A stretch of 64,000 nt of DNA, taken from NCBI GenBank assembly GCA_016932495.1, contig JAFGCR010000009.1, positions 1 to 64,000 of the forward strand, in the 5' to 3' direction. Made by a program: the position numbers and the translations under genes. Positions within the stretch are counted from its first letter, which is position 1. The number at the start of each line of letters is the position of its first letter. Positions 47,408-56,803 of the stretch are shown piece after piece. The DNA is from Candidatus Peregrinibacteria bacterium. GTDB lineage: Bacteria; Patescibacteriota; Gracilibacteria; UM-FILTER-43-11. The notes under the pieces are model-generated. The model was not told the origin of the DNA. It did no database searches and saw nothing but the letters and a program-made list of their open reading frames with translations.

Positions 47408-49192
47408 TTATTTTTTATGAAGAATTTGAATATTGGCTTCTTTTATATCCTTTTCCGGCATTTCAGACGGCGCGCCAAGCGTCAGGTCTTTGGCTTTCTG
47501 GTCTTTGGGGAAGGCAATGACTTCACGGATGTTAGGTTCGTCGGCAAAAAGCATGATCAGCCGGTCCAGCCCCCAGGCAATTCCTCCATGGGGCGGCGCG
47601 CCGTAACGGAATGCTTCGAGTATGTGGCCGAAGCGCGCTTCCGCGTCCTGCGGGCTGATTTTTAGGATCTCGAAGATCTGCTGCTGGAGTTTGTGCTCAT
47701 GGATACGGATGCTCCCTCCGCCGATTTCATTGCCGTTTAAAATGATGTCGTAGGCGATGGCGCGGGCTTTGACCGGGTCGCGCTCCAGGAGTTCCCGGTC
47801 CTCGTCCATCGGCCGGGTAAAAGGATGATGCATGGCGGCGAGCTGGCCGGTTTCTTTTTCAAATTCAAAAAGCGGAAACTCATTCACCCAGCAGTATGAA
47901 AAGACATTTGGATCCATCAGTCCCAGCTTTTCGCCGCAGTAAAGCCGCACCTGCCCCAGCACATCACAGGCGGTTGTAAACTGGTCGGCCGCAAAAAAGA
48001 CAATGTCACCCGTTTTGGCACCGGTGGCTTTTGTGACCCCTTCCGCGATCTCATCACTCAGGAATTTAAGGATGGGAGATTTGATCCCTTCTTTTTTATA
48101 CACAAGGTAGGCCAGTCCTTTGGCGCCGTAGACTTTGGCCAGTTCCTCCAGTTTATCCAGCTCACTGCGGGACCAGTCGGCCACCCCTTTCACTTTCAGC
48201 GCTTTCACCACGCCGCCCGCTTCCACTGTACCGGAAAAGACTTTAAAATCCGATTTCTCCACAACATCAGAAACGTCCGTCAGCTCCATGTTAAAGCGGA
48301 GATCCGGCTTATCGGAGCCAAAGCGGTTCATGGCTTCATGCCAGGTGAAAATCGGAAAAGGGTTTTCTTTGATCTGTTTTGTGGGGGCGAATTTCCGGGT
48401 AAGGTTGATGAACAGTTTTTCGTTGATGGCCATCACGTCTTTCTCCTCCGCGAAACTCATTTCAAGATCCAGCTGGGTGAATTCCGGCTGGCGGTCGCCT
48501 CGCTGGTCTTCGTCGCGGAAACAGCGGGCGATCTGGAAGTATTTATCCATCCCCGCAATCATCAGGAGCTGTTTGAGCTGCTGGGGGCTCTGGGGAAGTA
48601 CAAAGAATTTGCCCGGATAAAGGCGGGAAGGCACCAGATATTCACGGCTGCCTTCGGGGGTCCCCTTAATAAGGATCGGGGTTTCCACTTCCACAAACCC
48701 GTCTTTATCCAGAAAGTCCCGGATTTCCTTGATCATTTTATGGCGGAGTACCAGGTTATCCCTCATCCGGTCATGGCGAAGATCGAGGTAACGGTATTTA
48801 AGCCGAAGTTCTTCACCCACTGGTTTTTCCTGGTCGATCTCAAAAGGGGGTGTTTTGGATTCATTCAGGATCTCGATCTGATTGATATAGACTTCGATGT
48901 CTCCCGTTTTCATGTTCCTGTTTTCCTGCCCTTTGATCCGGTTTCTGACTCCGCCAGTTACTTTCAGTACAAATTCCGGCCGGATTTTTTCCGCCGCTTC
49001 CCAGCTTTTTTTATCAAATTCAGGGTCAAAAACGACCTGGGTCAGGCCATAACGGTCTCTGAGGTCGATAAAGATCACGCCGCCATGATCGCGCCGCCGG
49101 TGGACCCATCCGCTTAAGGTCACCGTTTTTCCTTTGTCCGATGCAGTCAGTTCTCCGCAGGTATGGGTTCGGTACATATTATTAATTTTCAT
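47408..49192 (-). CDS. aspS: Aspartyl-tRNA synthetase
   Basis: LSGWVHRRRDHGGVIFIDLRDRYGLTQVVFDP; QSPQQLKQLLMIAGMDKYFQIARCFRDED; GIAWGLDRLIMLFA; start may be 49177. Confidence 0.97.
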   Translation of the reverse strand: MKINNMYRTHTCGELTASDKGKTVTLSGWVHRRRDHGGVIFIDLRDRYGLTQVVFDPEFDKKSWEAAEKIRPEFVLKVTGGVRNRIKGQENRNMKTGDIEVYINQIEILNESKTPPFEIDQEKPVGEELRLKYRYLDLRHDRMRDNLVLRHKMIKEIRDFLDKDGFVEVETPILIKGTPEGSREYLVPSRLYPGKFFVLPQSPQQLKQLLMIAGMDKYFQIARCFRDEDQRGDRQPEFTQLDLEMSFAEEKDVMAINEKLFINLTRKFAPTKQIKENPFPIFTWHEAMNRFGSDKPDLRFNMELTDVSDVVEKSDFKVFSGTVEAGGVVKALKVKGVADWSRSELDKLEELAKVYGAKGLAYLVYKKEGIKSPILKFLSDEIAEGVTKATGAKTGDIVFFAADQFTTACDVLGQVRLYCGEKLGLMDPNVFSYCWVNEFPLFEFEKETGQLAAMHHPFTRPMDEDRELLERDPVKARAIAYDIILNGNEIGGGSIRIHEHKLQQQIFEILKISPQDAEARFGHILEAFRYGAPPHGGIAWGLDRLIMLFADEPNIREVIAFPKDQKAKDLTLGAPSEMPEKDIKEANIQILHKK

Positions 49193-49275
49193 TTAGTAAT
49201 TTTCAATTTTCATTTCATTTAAAAAATTTTAAAACTTACTGATTGGTTTGAAAATTGAAAACTGAAAATTTAAAA
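49186..49275. repeat. 4+4 heptamer inverted repeat upstream of aspS
   Basis: TTTTCAT TTAGTAA TTTTCAA TTTTCAT ... TTGAAAA TTGAAAA CTGAAAA TTTAAAA. Confidence 0.8.
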
Positions 49276-49319
49276 AATTGCCTCGATTATTTTAAGTTAA
49301 TTTCAAGACAGAGGCAAAT

Positions 49320-49961
49320 CTATTCCTTCACATCAATCCCCAGGATCCCTTCCAGCTGGGAGGCAGTAATAGGCCCTTTGCGGACGATGCGGATATGGTC
49401 GCTTTCCACTTTGATGACTGTTGAAGCTTTGTCGTGGCGCGTGATCTTCCCCTCAAAGACCAGGTCGGGCTGATGTGGTTTGCCTTTGAAGCGTTCCACC
49501 ACTTCTTCATGGCTGAAGCAAAGCGGTTCGCCGGAAGGGTTGGCGCTGGTGGTAACAAGCGGCCCGCCCCAGGCGCGCAGAATATCCTGAGTGGAATCAT
49601 GCATCGGCACCCGAAGGCCGATCAGCGGAGTTTCCGGAAAATAGGTTTCCGGAACAGCCGGCCCTTTGGGAAGAAGCAGGGTAACCGCACTGGGGAAAAG
49701 GTGATGGGATATAAACCGGCTGAACTCGTCCAGCTGCACATAATGTTCCATTCTGAGCTGTTCCGGCACCGAGATCATGATGCTCATGGGCTTATTGAAA
49801 TCCCGGCCCTTGATCGCCTGCACGTTTTTAACCGCTTTTGGGTTCATCATGTCCGCGGCCAGGCCGTAACAGGTGTCCGTGGAATGCGCGATAACCCCGC
49901 CCTTTTTCAGGACGTCCACAGCATCACGCAAAGTATCCGGGTTAAAAGGGACTGTTTTCAT
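49320..49961 (-). CDS. Sua5/YciO/YrdC family L-threonylcarbamoyladenylate synthase
   Basis: GGVIAHSTDTCYGLAADMMNPKAVKNVQAIKGRDFNKPMSIMI; VTTSANPSGEP. Confidence 0.92.
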   Translation of the reverse strand: MKTVPFNPDTLRDAVDVLKKGGVIAHSTDTCYGLAADMMNPKAVKNVQAIKGRDFNKPMSIMISVPEQLRMEHYVQLDEFSRFISHHLFPSAVTLLLPKGPAVPETYFPETPLIGLRVPMHDSTQDILRAWGGPLVTTSANPSGEPLCFSHEEVVERFKGKPHQPDLVFEGKITRHDKASTVIKVESDHIRIVRKGPITASQLEGILGIDVKE

Positions 49962-50026
49962 AACGACACGACGATACAGTAAAATGATTGAAAATTGAAA
50001 TAAAATCCACTACACTAATCTGGAAA

Positions 50027-53000
50027 ATGACCAAGACCATTAAAAAAATATTATTGCTCGGCTCAGGCGCCTTGAAAATAGGTGAGGCGGGTGAGTTCGA
50101 TTATTCCGGTTCACAGGCCATCAAGGCGTTTAAGGAAGAGGGGATAAAAGTCGTCCTCATCAACCCAAACATCGCCACCAACCAGACCTCTAAGGGGCTG
50201 GCGGATAAGATCTATTTTCTGCCGGTCACGCCTTATTTTGTGGAGCAGGTGATCAAAAAAGAAAAACCCGATGCCATTGCCCTGAGCTTTGGCGGGCAGA
50301 CGGCGCTGAATTGCGGCGTGGCGCTTTTTGAAAGCGGCATTCTGAAAAAATATAAAGTCCAGGTGCTCGGCACACCCGTCAGGTCCATCCAGCTCACCGA
50401 AGACCGCCAGCTGTTTAAAGACGCGCTGGCAGAAATCAGGATAAAATCCCCCTTAAGCGTGGCCTGCACCACCATTCCGCAGGCGAAAAAGGCGGCCGTG
50501 AAGATCGGTTTTCCGGTTATGGTCCGCGCCGCTTTCGCGTTAGGCGGTTTGGGGTCAGGAGTCGCTAAAAATCAGGCAGAACTCAATACAGTCCTTAAAA
50601 AAGCGTTTGCCGCTTCGCCTCAAGTATTGGTCGAGGAATATCTGAAAGGCTGGAAGGAGATCGAATACGAAGTGGTGCGGGATAGTAAAGACAACTGCAT
50701 CACCGTCTGTAATATGGAGAATTTCGATCCGCTGGGAATCCACACGGGCGAATCCATCGTTATCGCGCCCAGCCAGACGCTCACGAACCATGAATACCAG
50801 AAACTCCGCAATCTCGCGCTTAAAACTATCCGGCATCTTAAGATCGTGGGCGAATGCAATATCCAGTACGCGCTTGACCCGAAATCCGATGATTACCGGG
50901 TGATCGAAGTCAATGCCCGCCTGTCCCGTTCTTCTGCCCTTGCCTCCAAGGCTACCGGTTACCCGCTGGCGTATGTGGCCGCCAAACTGGGATTAGGGTA
51001 CGGACTGACGGAACTAAAGAACGCGGTTACCCAAAAGACCTGCGCCTGCTTTGAACCGGCGCTGGATTATGTGGCGCTTAAAATCCCGCGCTGGGACCTG
51101 AATAAATTTCGTAAGGTGAGCGAGGTGATCAGCTCCGAGATGAAATCAGTGGGGGAGGTGATGGCGCTCGGGCGGAATTTTGAAGAAGTCCTGCAAAAGG
51201 GCCTCCGCATGATCCAGATCGGCGCGTATGGTCTGGAGCCGGATATGTTTGAATTTAAAAATCTGAAAGAAGCGGTCGAAACACCCACTCCCCGCCGTCC
51301 GTTTGCCTTGGCACAGGCGGTCGATAAAGGATATTCAGTCGAAAAGTTATACAAACTCACCGGCATCGATCCCTGGTTTTTACATAAGATTAAAAACATC
51401 CGCAAGATCGCCAAAAAGGTCAGAAAAGCCAAATCGCTTACCAGTATCTCCGAAGACCTGATGCGAATGGCCAAAAAAGCCGGTTTTTCCGATAAGCAGA
51501 TCGCCCGGATCTTAAAGGGGGATGAGATGACGGTGAGGGAATACCGGAAAAAACTGGGCGTCACCCCCGTCGTTAAACAGATCGACACCCTGGCCGCCGA
51601 ATTCCCTGCCAAGACCAACTACCTGTACATGACCTACTGGGGAGATAAAGATGATATCTCTTTTAAAAATTCGAAATTCGAAATTCGAAATTCGAAATTG
51701 AAGTCAAAAAAAGCGGTTGTAATAGGCTCAGGCCCGTATTGCATCGGCTCTTCCGTCGAGTTTGATTGGTGTTGTGTGAACGCGGTCAAGACTCTGCACA
51801 AAAAAGGATATGAATCCATTATGGTCAATTACAATCCGGAAACGGTGAGTACGGATTTTGATGAATGCGATAAGCTTTATTTTGATGAGCTCAGTCACGA
51901 ACGGGTCCTCGACATCGCGGATAAGGAAAAGCCTGATGGAACCGTCGTTTCGATGGGTGGGCAGATTCCCAACAACCTGGCACTTCGATTGGCGGAAACC
52001 GGCGTAAAGATCATGGGCACCTCCGTGAAAGACATCGACCGGGCGGAATCCCGCGATAAATTCTCCGCCCTTCTGGATGAACTCAAAGTCGATCAGCCGG
52101 AATGGAAGGCCTTTACTAAAATCGAAGACGCCTACCGGTTTGCGGATAAGGTCGGCTATCCCGTTCTGGTCCGCCCCAGTTATGTGCTGTCGGGTGCGGC
52201 CATGCGGGTAGCGCATAACCACGAAGAGCTGGAGGATTTCTTAGGCAAAGCCGTCCGCGTGAACACCGAAGCGCCCGTGGTGATCAGTAAATTCATGGTG
52301 GGCGCGCGGGAGATCGAAATGGACGCCGTGGCCCATAAAGGAAAGGTATTGATTTACGCCATCAGCGAACACGTGGAAGACGCGGGCGTACACAGCGGCG
52401 ATGCGACTATCGTATTGCCTCCGCAACGGACGTATTTAGAGACCCTGCGGCGTGTGAAAAAGATCGGCAAAGCCATTGCCAAGTCCCTTAAAATAACCGG
52501 TCCGTTCAACATCCAGTTCCTGGCCAAAGACAACCGTATCAAAGTGATCGAATGCAATCTGCGCGCCAGCCGGTCTTTCCCGTTTGTTTCCAAAGTCACC
52601 AAATACAACTTCATCGAGATCGCCATGAGAGCCATGGTCGGCGATGTGGATAAAAATGCCCGTTACCAGACGGTCGATCTGGATTATGTGGGCGTGAAAT
52701 TTCCTCAGTTCAGCTTCCCCCGGCTTAAAGGGGCCGACCCGGTACTCGGCGTCGAGATGGCCAGTACGGGTGAGGTGGCTTGCTTTGGAAATGATTTTGA
52801 GGCCGCCTTCCTTAAATCCTATTTGGCGGTGGGGTATAAAATACCCAAAAAGAACATCCTGCTTTCTGTTGGCCGGTTGAAAGACAAAGTCAGTATGCTT
52901 GGTGCTATCCGTCAGCTTGAAACAATGAAATTTAATCTTTTCGCCACAGAAGGAACGGCAAATTTTTTAAAGGAAAACGGCATCAAAACGACCAAAATCC

Positions 53001-53254
53001 ACAAAGTTTCCACCAAAAAAAGCCCGAATATAACCGACTACGTTAAAAACGGAAAGATCGACCTGGCCATCGTCATCCCCACCAAATACGCGCATGATGA
53101 AGTGACAGCCGGTTACCAGATCCGTCGGATGGCTGTGGATCAGCACATCCCGCTGCTCACCAACATCCAGTTCGCCAAAGCCCTGATCCGTTCTATCGAG
53201 AAGTATCGGATTGAGGATTTGGAGATAAAGGAATGGGGGGAGTATAGGAATTAA
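50027..53254 (+). CDS. carB: Carbamoyl-phosphate synthase large subunit
   Basis: ILLLGSGALKIGEAGEFDYSGSQAIKAFKEEG; both ATP-grasp halves; start set at MTKTIKKILL rather than 49988. Confidence 0.96.
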   Translation: MTKTIKKILLLGSGALKIGEAGEFDYSGSQAIKAFKEEGIKVVLINPNIATNQTSKGLADKIYFLPVTPYFVEQVIKKEKPDAIALSFGGQTALNCGVALFESGILKKYKVQVLGTPVRSIQLTEDRQLFKDALAEIRIKSPLSVACTTIPQAKKAAVKIGFPVMVRAAFALGGLGSGVAKNQAELNTVLKKAFAASPQVLVEEYLKGWKEIEYEVVRDSKDNCITVCNMENFDPLGIHTGESIVIAPSQTLTNHEYQKLRNLALKTIRHLKIVGECNIQYALDPKSDDYRVIEVNARLSRSSALASKATGYPLAYVAAKLGLGYGLTELKNAVTQKTCACFEPALDYVALKIPRWDLNKFRKVSEVISSEMKSVGEVMALGRNFEEVLQKGLRMIQIGAYGLEPDMFEFKNLKEAVETPTPRRPFALAQAVDKGYSVEKLYKLTGIDPWFLHKIKNIRKIAKKVRKAKSLTSISEDLMRMAKKAGFSDKQIARILKGDEMTVREYRKKLGVTPVVKQIDTLAAEFPAKTNYLYMTYWGDKDDISFKNSKFEIRNSKLKSKKAVVIGSGPYCIGSSVEFDWCCVNAVKTLHKKGYESIMVNYNPETVSTDFDECDKLYFDELSHERVLDIADKEKPDGTVVSMGGQIPNNLALRLAETGVKIMGTSVKDIDRAESRDKFSALLDELKVDQPEWKAFTKIEDAYRFADKVGYPVLVRPSYVLSGAAMRVAHNHEELEDFLGKAVRVNTEAPVVISKFMVGAREIEMDAVAHKGKVLIYAISEHVEDAGVHSGDATIVLPPQRTYLETLRRVKKIGKAIAKSLKITGPFNIQFLAKDNRIKVIECNLRASRSFPFVSKVTKYNFIEIAMRAMVGDVDKNARYQTVDLDYVGVKFPQFSFPRLKGADPVLGVEMASTGEVACFGNDFEAAFLKSYLAVGYKIPKKNILLSVGRLKDKVSMLGAIRQLETMKFNLFATEGTANFLKENGIKTTKIHKVSTKKSPNITDYVKNGKIDLAIVIPTKYAHDEVTAGYQIRRMAVDQHIPLLTNIQFAKALIRSIEKYRIEDLEIKEWGEYRN
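51669..51696. repeat. Four tandem ATTCGAA heptamers inside carB
   Basis: Direct count; encodes [13 protein letters not shown]. Confidence 0.97.
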
Positions 53255-53368
53255 GGGATTTTTTTATTATTATAAAATAATTTATAATTTTTGTCATAAG
53301 AAAATATTTGAATCTAAATATTCTATTACATATCATGATAAACGAATTAATATGTTAAATTTTATAAA

Positions 53369-54415
53369 ATGGAAGATCAATTGCTCGATTTACAGGATGT
53401 AGCACGTCAGTTGAATATTAGCTACAATCACCTCGTTAACAACCTTATCAAAAGCGATAAAATTCCTGTAATTAATGTCGGCTCAGGCAATCAGAGAACC
53501 TTACGTGTCAGCAAAGAAGATTTAAAAAAATATTTGGACGAACAATCCTCAAAACAGACGACAATCCAAAATGCTGCAGAAAATGTCCAGAATTTACGAG
53601 ATTCTTTATTGTTATCCTATATTGCGAAAGAGAATGCCCAACTCACACCTGACGACGCATTAATGGTTTCCGATGTGCTAAACGATCTTAAAAAGAAAAA
53701 AGGCATAGAGGGGAAAATACCCAAACTGGACTTATTTATAAATTCATTTGGCGGGGCGCTAGAGGCCGCTTATAAAATTGTACAAATTTGTCGCGATTAT
53801 GCAAACGAGATTCATGCCATTGTGCCAGTTTATGCAAAAAGTGCTGCAACGGCTATTGTTTTAGGGTGTGATTCTCTAACTATTTCGAAAGTTGGTGAGC
53901 TTGGACCGATCGACCCCATCATTATCGATCAAAATACCGGCAAGCGATTTCCTGTCAAATCAATCGAGGCTCTTTTTAGATTTAGAAGTGATGAAGAAAA
54001 ATTAAAAAAGTTTGGGATTGACCCAAAGAAGGTAGACGAAATGATCGGGAAGATGGATCCTTTTACGCTTGGAGCGTATCTAAATACCCGCCTCGTGTCA
54101 GAAGAATATATCCCAGAATTACTCAAAAAAGGTTTAAATAAAAATGATACAGACGAAAATGTCCAAAAAATCACAGATTATTTTATTAACGAACTCCATT
54201 CGCATGCCCATCCAATTACATTCACAAGTTTGTGTGAAAAGGGTGTTAAAAATTGCGAATTGTTAGAGGGCCAATTGGAGGAGGGAGTGAAGCAACTTTT
54301 GCGCGTTTATATGGCTTATATGAATACAAATTCATTTAATAAAATAATCGGCAATGCGTATTGGCAATTTAATAATCGGGCGATACAAATCACAATGCAA
54401 AAGAAGGAAAATTAA
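53369..54415 (+). CDS. HTH (excisionase-like) domain fused to SDH/ClpP-fold serine protease
   Basis: LLDLQDVARQLNISYNHLVNNLIKSDKIPVINVGSGNQRTLRVSKEDLKKYLDE; LDLFINSFGGALEAAYKIVQICRDYANEIHAIVPVYAKSAATAIVLGCDSLTISKVGELGPIDPII. Confidence 0.75.
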   Translation: MEDQLLDLQDVARQLNISYNHLVNNLIKSDKIPVINVGSGNQRTLRVSKEDLKKYLDEQSSKQTTIQNAAENVQNLRDSLLLSYIAKENAQLTPDDALMVSDVLNDLKKKKGIEGKIPKLDLFINSFGGALEAAYKIVQICRDYANEIHAIVPVYAKSAATAIVLGCDSLTISKVGELGPIDPIIIDQNTGKRFPVKSIEALFRFRSDEEKLKKFGIDPKKVDEMIGKMDPFTLGAYLNTRLVSEEYIPELLKKGLNKNDTDENVQKITDYFINELHSHAHPITFTSLCEKGVKNCELLEGQLEEGVKQLLRVYMAYMNTNSFNKIIGNAYWQFNNRAIQITMQKKEN

Positions 54416-54424
54416 TTAAGTTTT

Positions 54425-54847
54425 ATGTCTTCAGAAAAAATCCGATGCTACACGTGTAAATCAAAGCTAATCCCCGGGCACAATTACAAGGAGGTGAATA
54501 AAATCGCCAGAAGAATTTTTAATGAATTACATTCGAATAAGAGGAAAAGGCCATTCGTGAAATCAGCATATTTCGGAGAGAAAATCTTTCTCGATAATTT
54601 CTGGCCCCATCTAAACCAAAAGAATCCAACCGACAGAAAGCGTCGCCTAAAGTTTTTTGAATGTGCAATTGAATTTATTGAAAATTCAAAAGGGAAACCT
54701 ATTTATGAGCAGAAAGATGAGCTAAAAAAAGAAGCCTTATATCGGTTCGTTGGTCGGGTTGGCGATCGATATTTTGTTATCCAGGTAAAGGCGGATTTGA
54801 AGAGGGGGCAGAAGTTTTTGATGTCAGTATTTGAATATGAAGCATAG
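54425..54847 (+). CDS. Hypothetical protein with N-terminal CxxC; C-terminus resembling compact RelE/PBECR-like nucleases
   Basis: IRCYTCKSKLIPGH; KKEALYRFVGRVGDRYFVIQVKADLKRGQKFLMSVFEYEA. Confidence 0.4.
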   Translation: MSSEKIRCYTCKSKLIPGHNYKEVNKIARRIFNELHSNKRKRPFVKSAYFGEKIFLDNFWPHLNQKNPTDRKRRLKFFECAIEFIENSKGKPIYEQKDELKKEALYRFVGRVGDRYFVIQVKADLKRGQKFLMSVFEYEA

Positions 54848-54954
54848 AGAAAAATAACCCCCAACCAAGTGGAGCATTGGACTCCAGCTGCGGGATCACT
54901 TTTCTGATACAAGTATAGCATCACTTTGTCAAGCTTGTCAACATTTGTTCACTT

Positions 54955-55398
54955 TTACCCCATCAGCTCCTTCACCACCTTATTCACCATGCCCCCGTCG
55001 GCCTGGCCTTTTAATTTACCCATCACCGCGCCCATCACCTTGCCGAAGTCAGATGGTCCGGCGGGTTTGAGCTGGCCGATCACTTCCTGCACGGCCGCTT
55101 TCACCTGCTCCTCGCTCATCTGCTCAGGCATGTAGGTTTCAAGGATTTTGATCTCATCCAGCTCTTTCTGGGCAGCCTCTTTGTTGCCGCCTTTTTCAAA
55201 GCCATCCGCGCTGTCATGGCGCTGTTTGATGCCTTTCTTGATCAGGTCGATGACCACCTCGTCGGTCGCCACCTTATCCGCGCCGCTGACTTCATAATTC
55301 ATGATGGCCGCCTTGAGCATACGGAGGGTGCTTAATTTAAGTTCTTCTTTGGCTTTCATGGCCGCGGTGAGGTCGGCGATGATCTGTTCTTTTAGCAT
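54955..55398 (-). CDS. GatB/YqeY domain-containing protein
   Basis: LKEQIIADLTAAMKAKEELKLSTLRMLKAAIMNYEV; ETYMPEQMSEEQVKAAVQE; GKVMGAVMGKLKGQADGGMVNKVV. Confidence 0.93.
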   Translation of the reverse strand: MLKEQIIADLTAAMKAKEELKLSTLRMLKAAIMNYEVSGADKVATDEVVIDLIKKGIKQRHDSADGFEKGGNKEAAQKELDEIKILETYMPEQMSEEQVKAAVQEVIGQLKPAGPSDFGKVMGAVMGKLKGQADGGMVNKVVKELMG

Positions 55399-55420
55399 GA
55401 TTTATTGGTTACAAATAGAT

Positions 55421-55464
55421 GCGGATTGACCCGAATCGATCGATGCGTATTCGGGTCAATCCGA
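55421..55464. repeat. Short 11-bp-unit inverted repeat
   Basis: CGGATTGACCCGAAT / ATTCGGGTCAATCCG perfect 15-bp arms, 12-nt loop. Confidence 0.85.
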
Positions 55465-55473
55465 TTCAAAAAA

Positions 55474-56742
55474 TTATTTATCATGATAAATTTTGCACCT
55501 CAGGTGCGCTCCGCTTCCTCTCAGTTTTTTAGCCTTATCCAGGCGGTCAAAGGCGGAGATGTAGGCGGCTTCACGCATCGTGCACTTATATTCGTTCTGG
55601 AAATCCAGGATGCGGACCAGCGCCTCGATCATAGCGCGTTTCAGTTTGGCTTCCACTTCTTCGATGGGCCAGTAATAGGCCTGCTGGTTCTGCAGCCATT
55701 CAAAATATGAAACAGTTACCCCGCCCGAATTGGCCAGGATGTCAGGGATGATGACCACTCCTTCTTTTGCCAGGTATTCGTCCGCTTCCGCGGTGGTGGG
55801 GCCGTTGGCCAGCTCCAGAATGATCTTAGCTTTGATGTTTTTCATATTGGCTTCCGTTACCTGGTTTTCCATGGCGGCCAGCACCAGGATGTCGCAGGGT
55901 TTTTCGAGCAGTTCTTCATTCGTGCAGGGTTTCCCTTCATCGGAATCCTGTACAGAACCCTTTTCTTTTTTAGTTTTCATGATATTAAAGGGATCCATAC
56001 CGTCATTGTTGTAAAGACCTCCCCGGGAATCACTTACGCCGGTAACGGTAAAGCCCATGCCATGAAAAATCTCAGCGGCGAAACTTCCTGCGTTTCCGAA
56101 TCCCTGGATGATTATTCTGATTCCCTCGATTTTCATATCATGGCGTTTCATATATTCTTCCAGAATATAAGCGCCGCCCTGCGCAGTAGCGGTTCCGCGG
56201 CCCAAAGATCCCCCTACTTCGATCGGCTTGCCGGTTACCACACCGGGGCTGTACTGGTTTACCAGCCGGCTGTACTCATCCATGAACCAGGCCATGATCT
56301 GAGGGGTGGTGTACATGTCGGGAGCCGGAATGTCATGGTTAGGGCCGATGATCTGGTAGACCGCCTGCACGTATTTGCGGGTCAAACGTTCCAGTTCGCC
56401 CTCACTCATTTTTTTGGCGTTGCAGGAAACGCCCCCTTTGCCTCCGCCGTACGGGATGCCGGCGACTGCGCATTTAAAAGTCATTTCGGTGGATAGTGCC
56501 TTGATCTCATCAAGGTCCACACTGGGAAGATAGCGGATTCCTCCTTTGAAAGGTCCGCGGAGCTCATTGTGCTGGACGCGGTAGGCTTCAAAGTATTCCA
56601 TATGTCCGTCGTCCATGCGGACCGGCAAGGTGGCTATCAGAGTTTTTTGAGGGTGGGAAAGGACGTTTAAAGTCTCCTGGTCAAGCTTCATGATCTTGGC
56701 CGCTTTGTTCATGTTTTTAAGGGTATTTTCGTAGAAACTCAT
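55474..56742 (-). CDS. gdhA: Glu/Leu/Phe/Val dehydrogenase family protein
   Basis: GPFKGGIRYLPSVDLDEIKALSTEMTFKCAVAGIPYGGGKGGVSCN; IQGFGNAGSFAAEIFHGMG. Confidence 0.93.
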   Translation of the reverse strand: MSFYENTLKNMNKAAKIMKLDQETLNVLSHPQKTLIATLPVRMDDGHMEYFEAYRVQHNELRGPFKGGIRYLPSVDLDEIKALSTEMTFKCAVAGIPYGGGKGGVSCNAKKMSEGELERLTRKYVQAVYQIIGPNHDIPAPDMYTTPQIMAWFMDEYSRLVNQYSPGVVTGKPIEVGGSLGRGTATAQGGAYILEEYMKRHDMKIEGIRIIIQGFGNAGSFAAEIFHGMGFTVTGVSDSRGGLYNNDGMDPFNIMKTKKEKGSVQDSDEGKPCTNEELLEKPCDILVLAAMENQVTEANMKNIKAKIILELANGPTTAEADEYLAKEGVVIIPDILANSGGVTVSYFEWLQNQQAYYWPIEEVEAKLKRAMIEALVRILDFQNEYKCTMREAAYISAFDRLDKAKKLRGSGAHLRCKIYHDK

Positions 56743-56803
56743 AATTGATTTTGATTAAAAATACAATTAATAATTTAGTGCTGTTTATTTAAATACGCAA
56801 GAA

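Noticed and set aside
49988-50026. carB start at 49988 as in the ORF track
   Set aside because: The extra N-terminus (MKIEIKSTTLIWK) reads through AT-rich repeat-like DNA; MTKTIKKILLLGSG at 50027 fits the family.
53369-54847. Protease/CxxC gene pair as a prophage remnant
   Set aside because: No integrase, structural or replication phage genes flank it; only two ORFs of lower GC.
54860-54925. Possible tRNA or structured RNA after the 54425 gene (AAGTGGAGCATTGGACTCCAGCTGCGGGATCACTT)
   Set aside because: No cloverleaf with plausible T-arm and acceptor stem could be drawn; only a weak hairpin.
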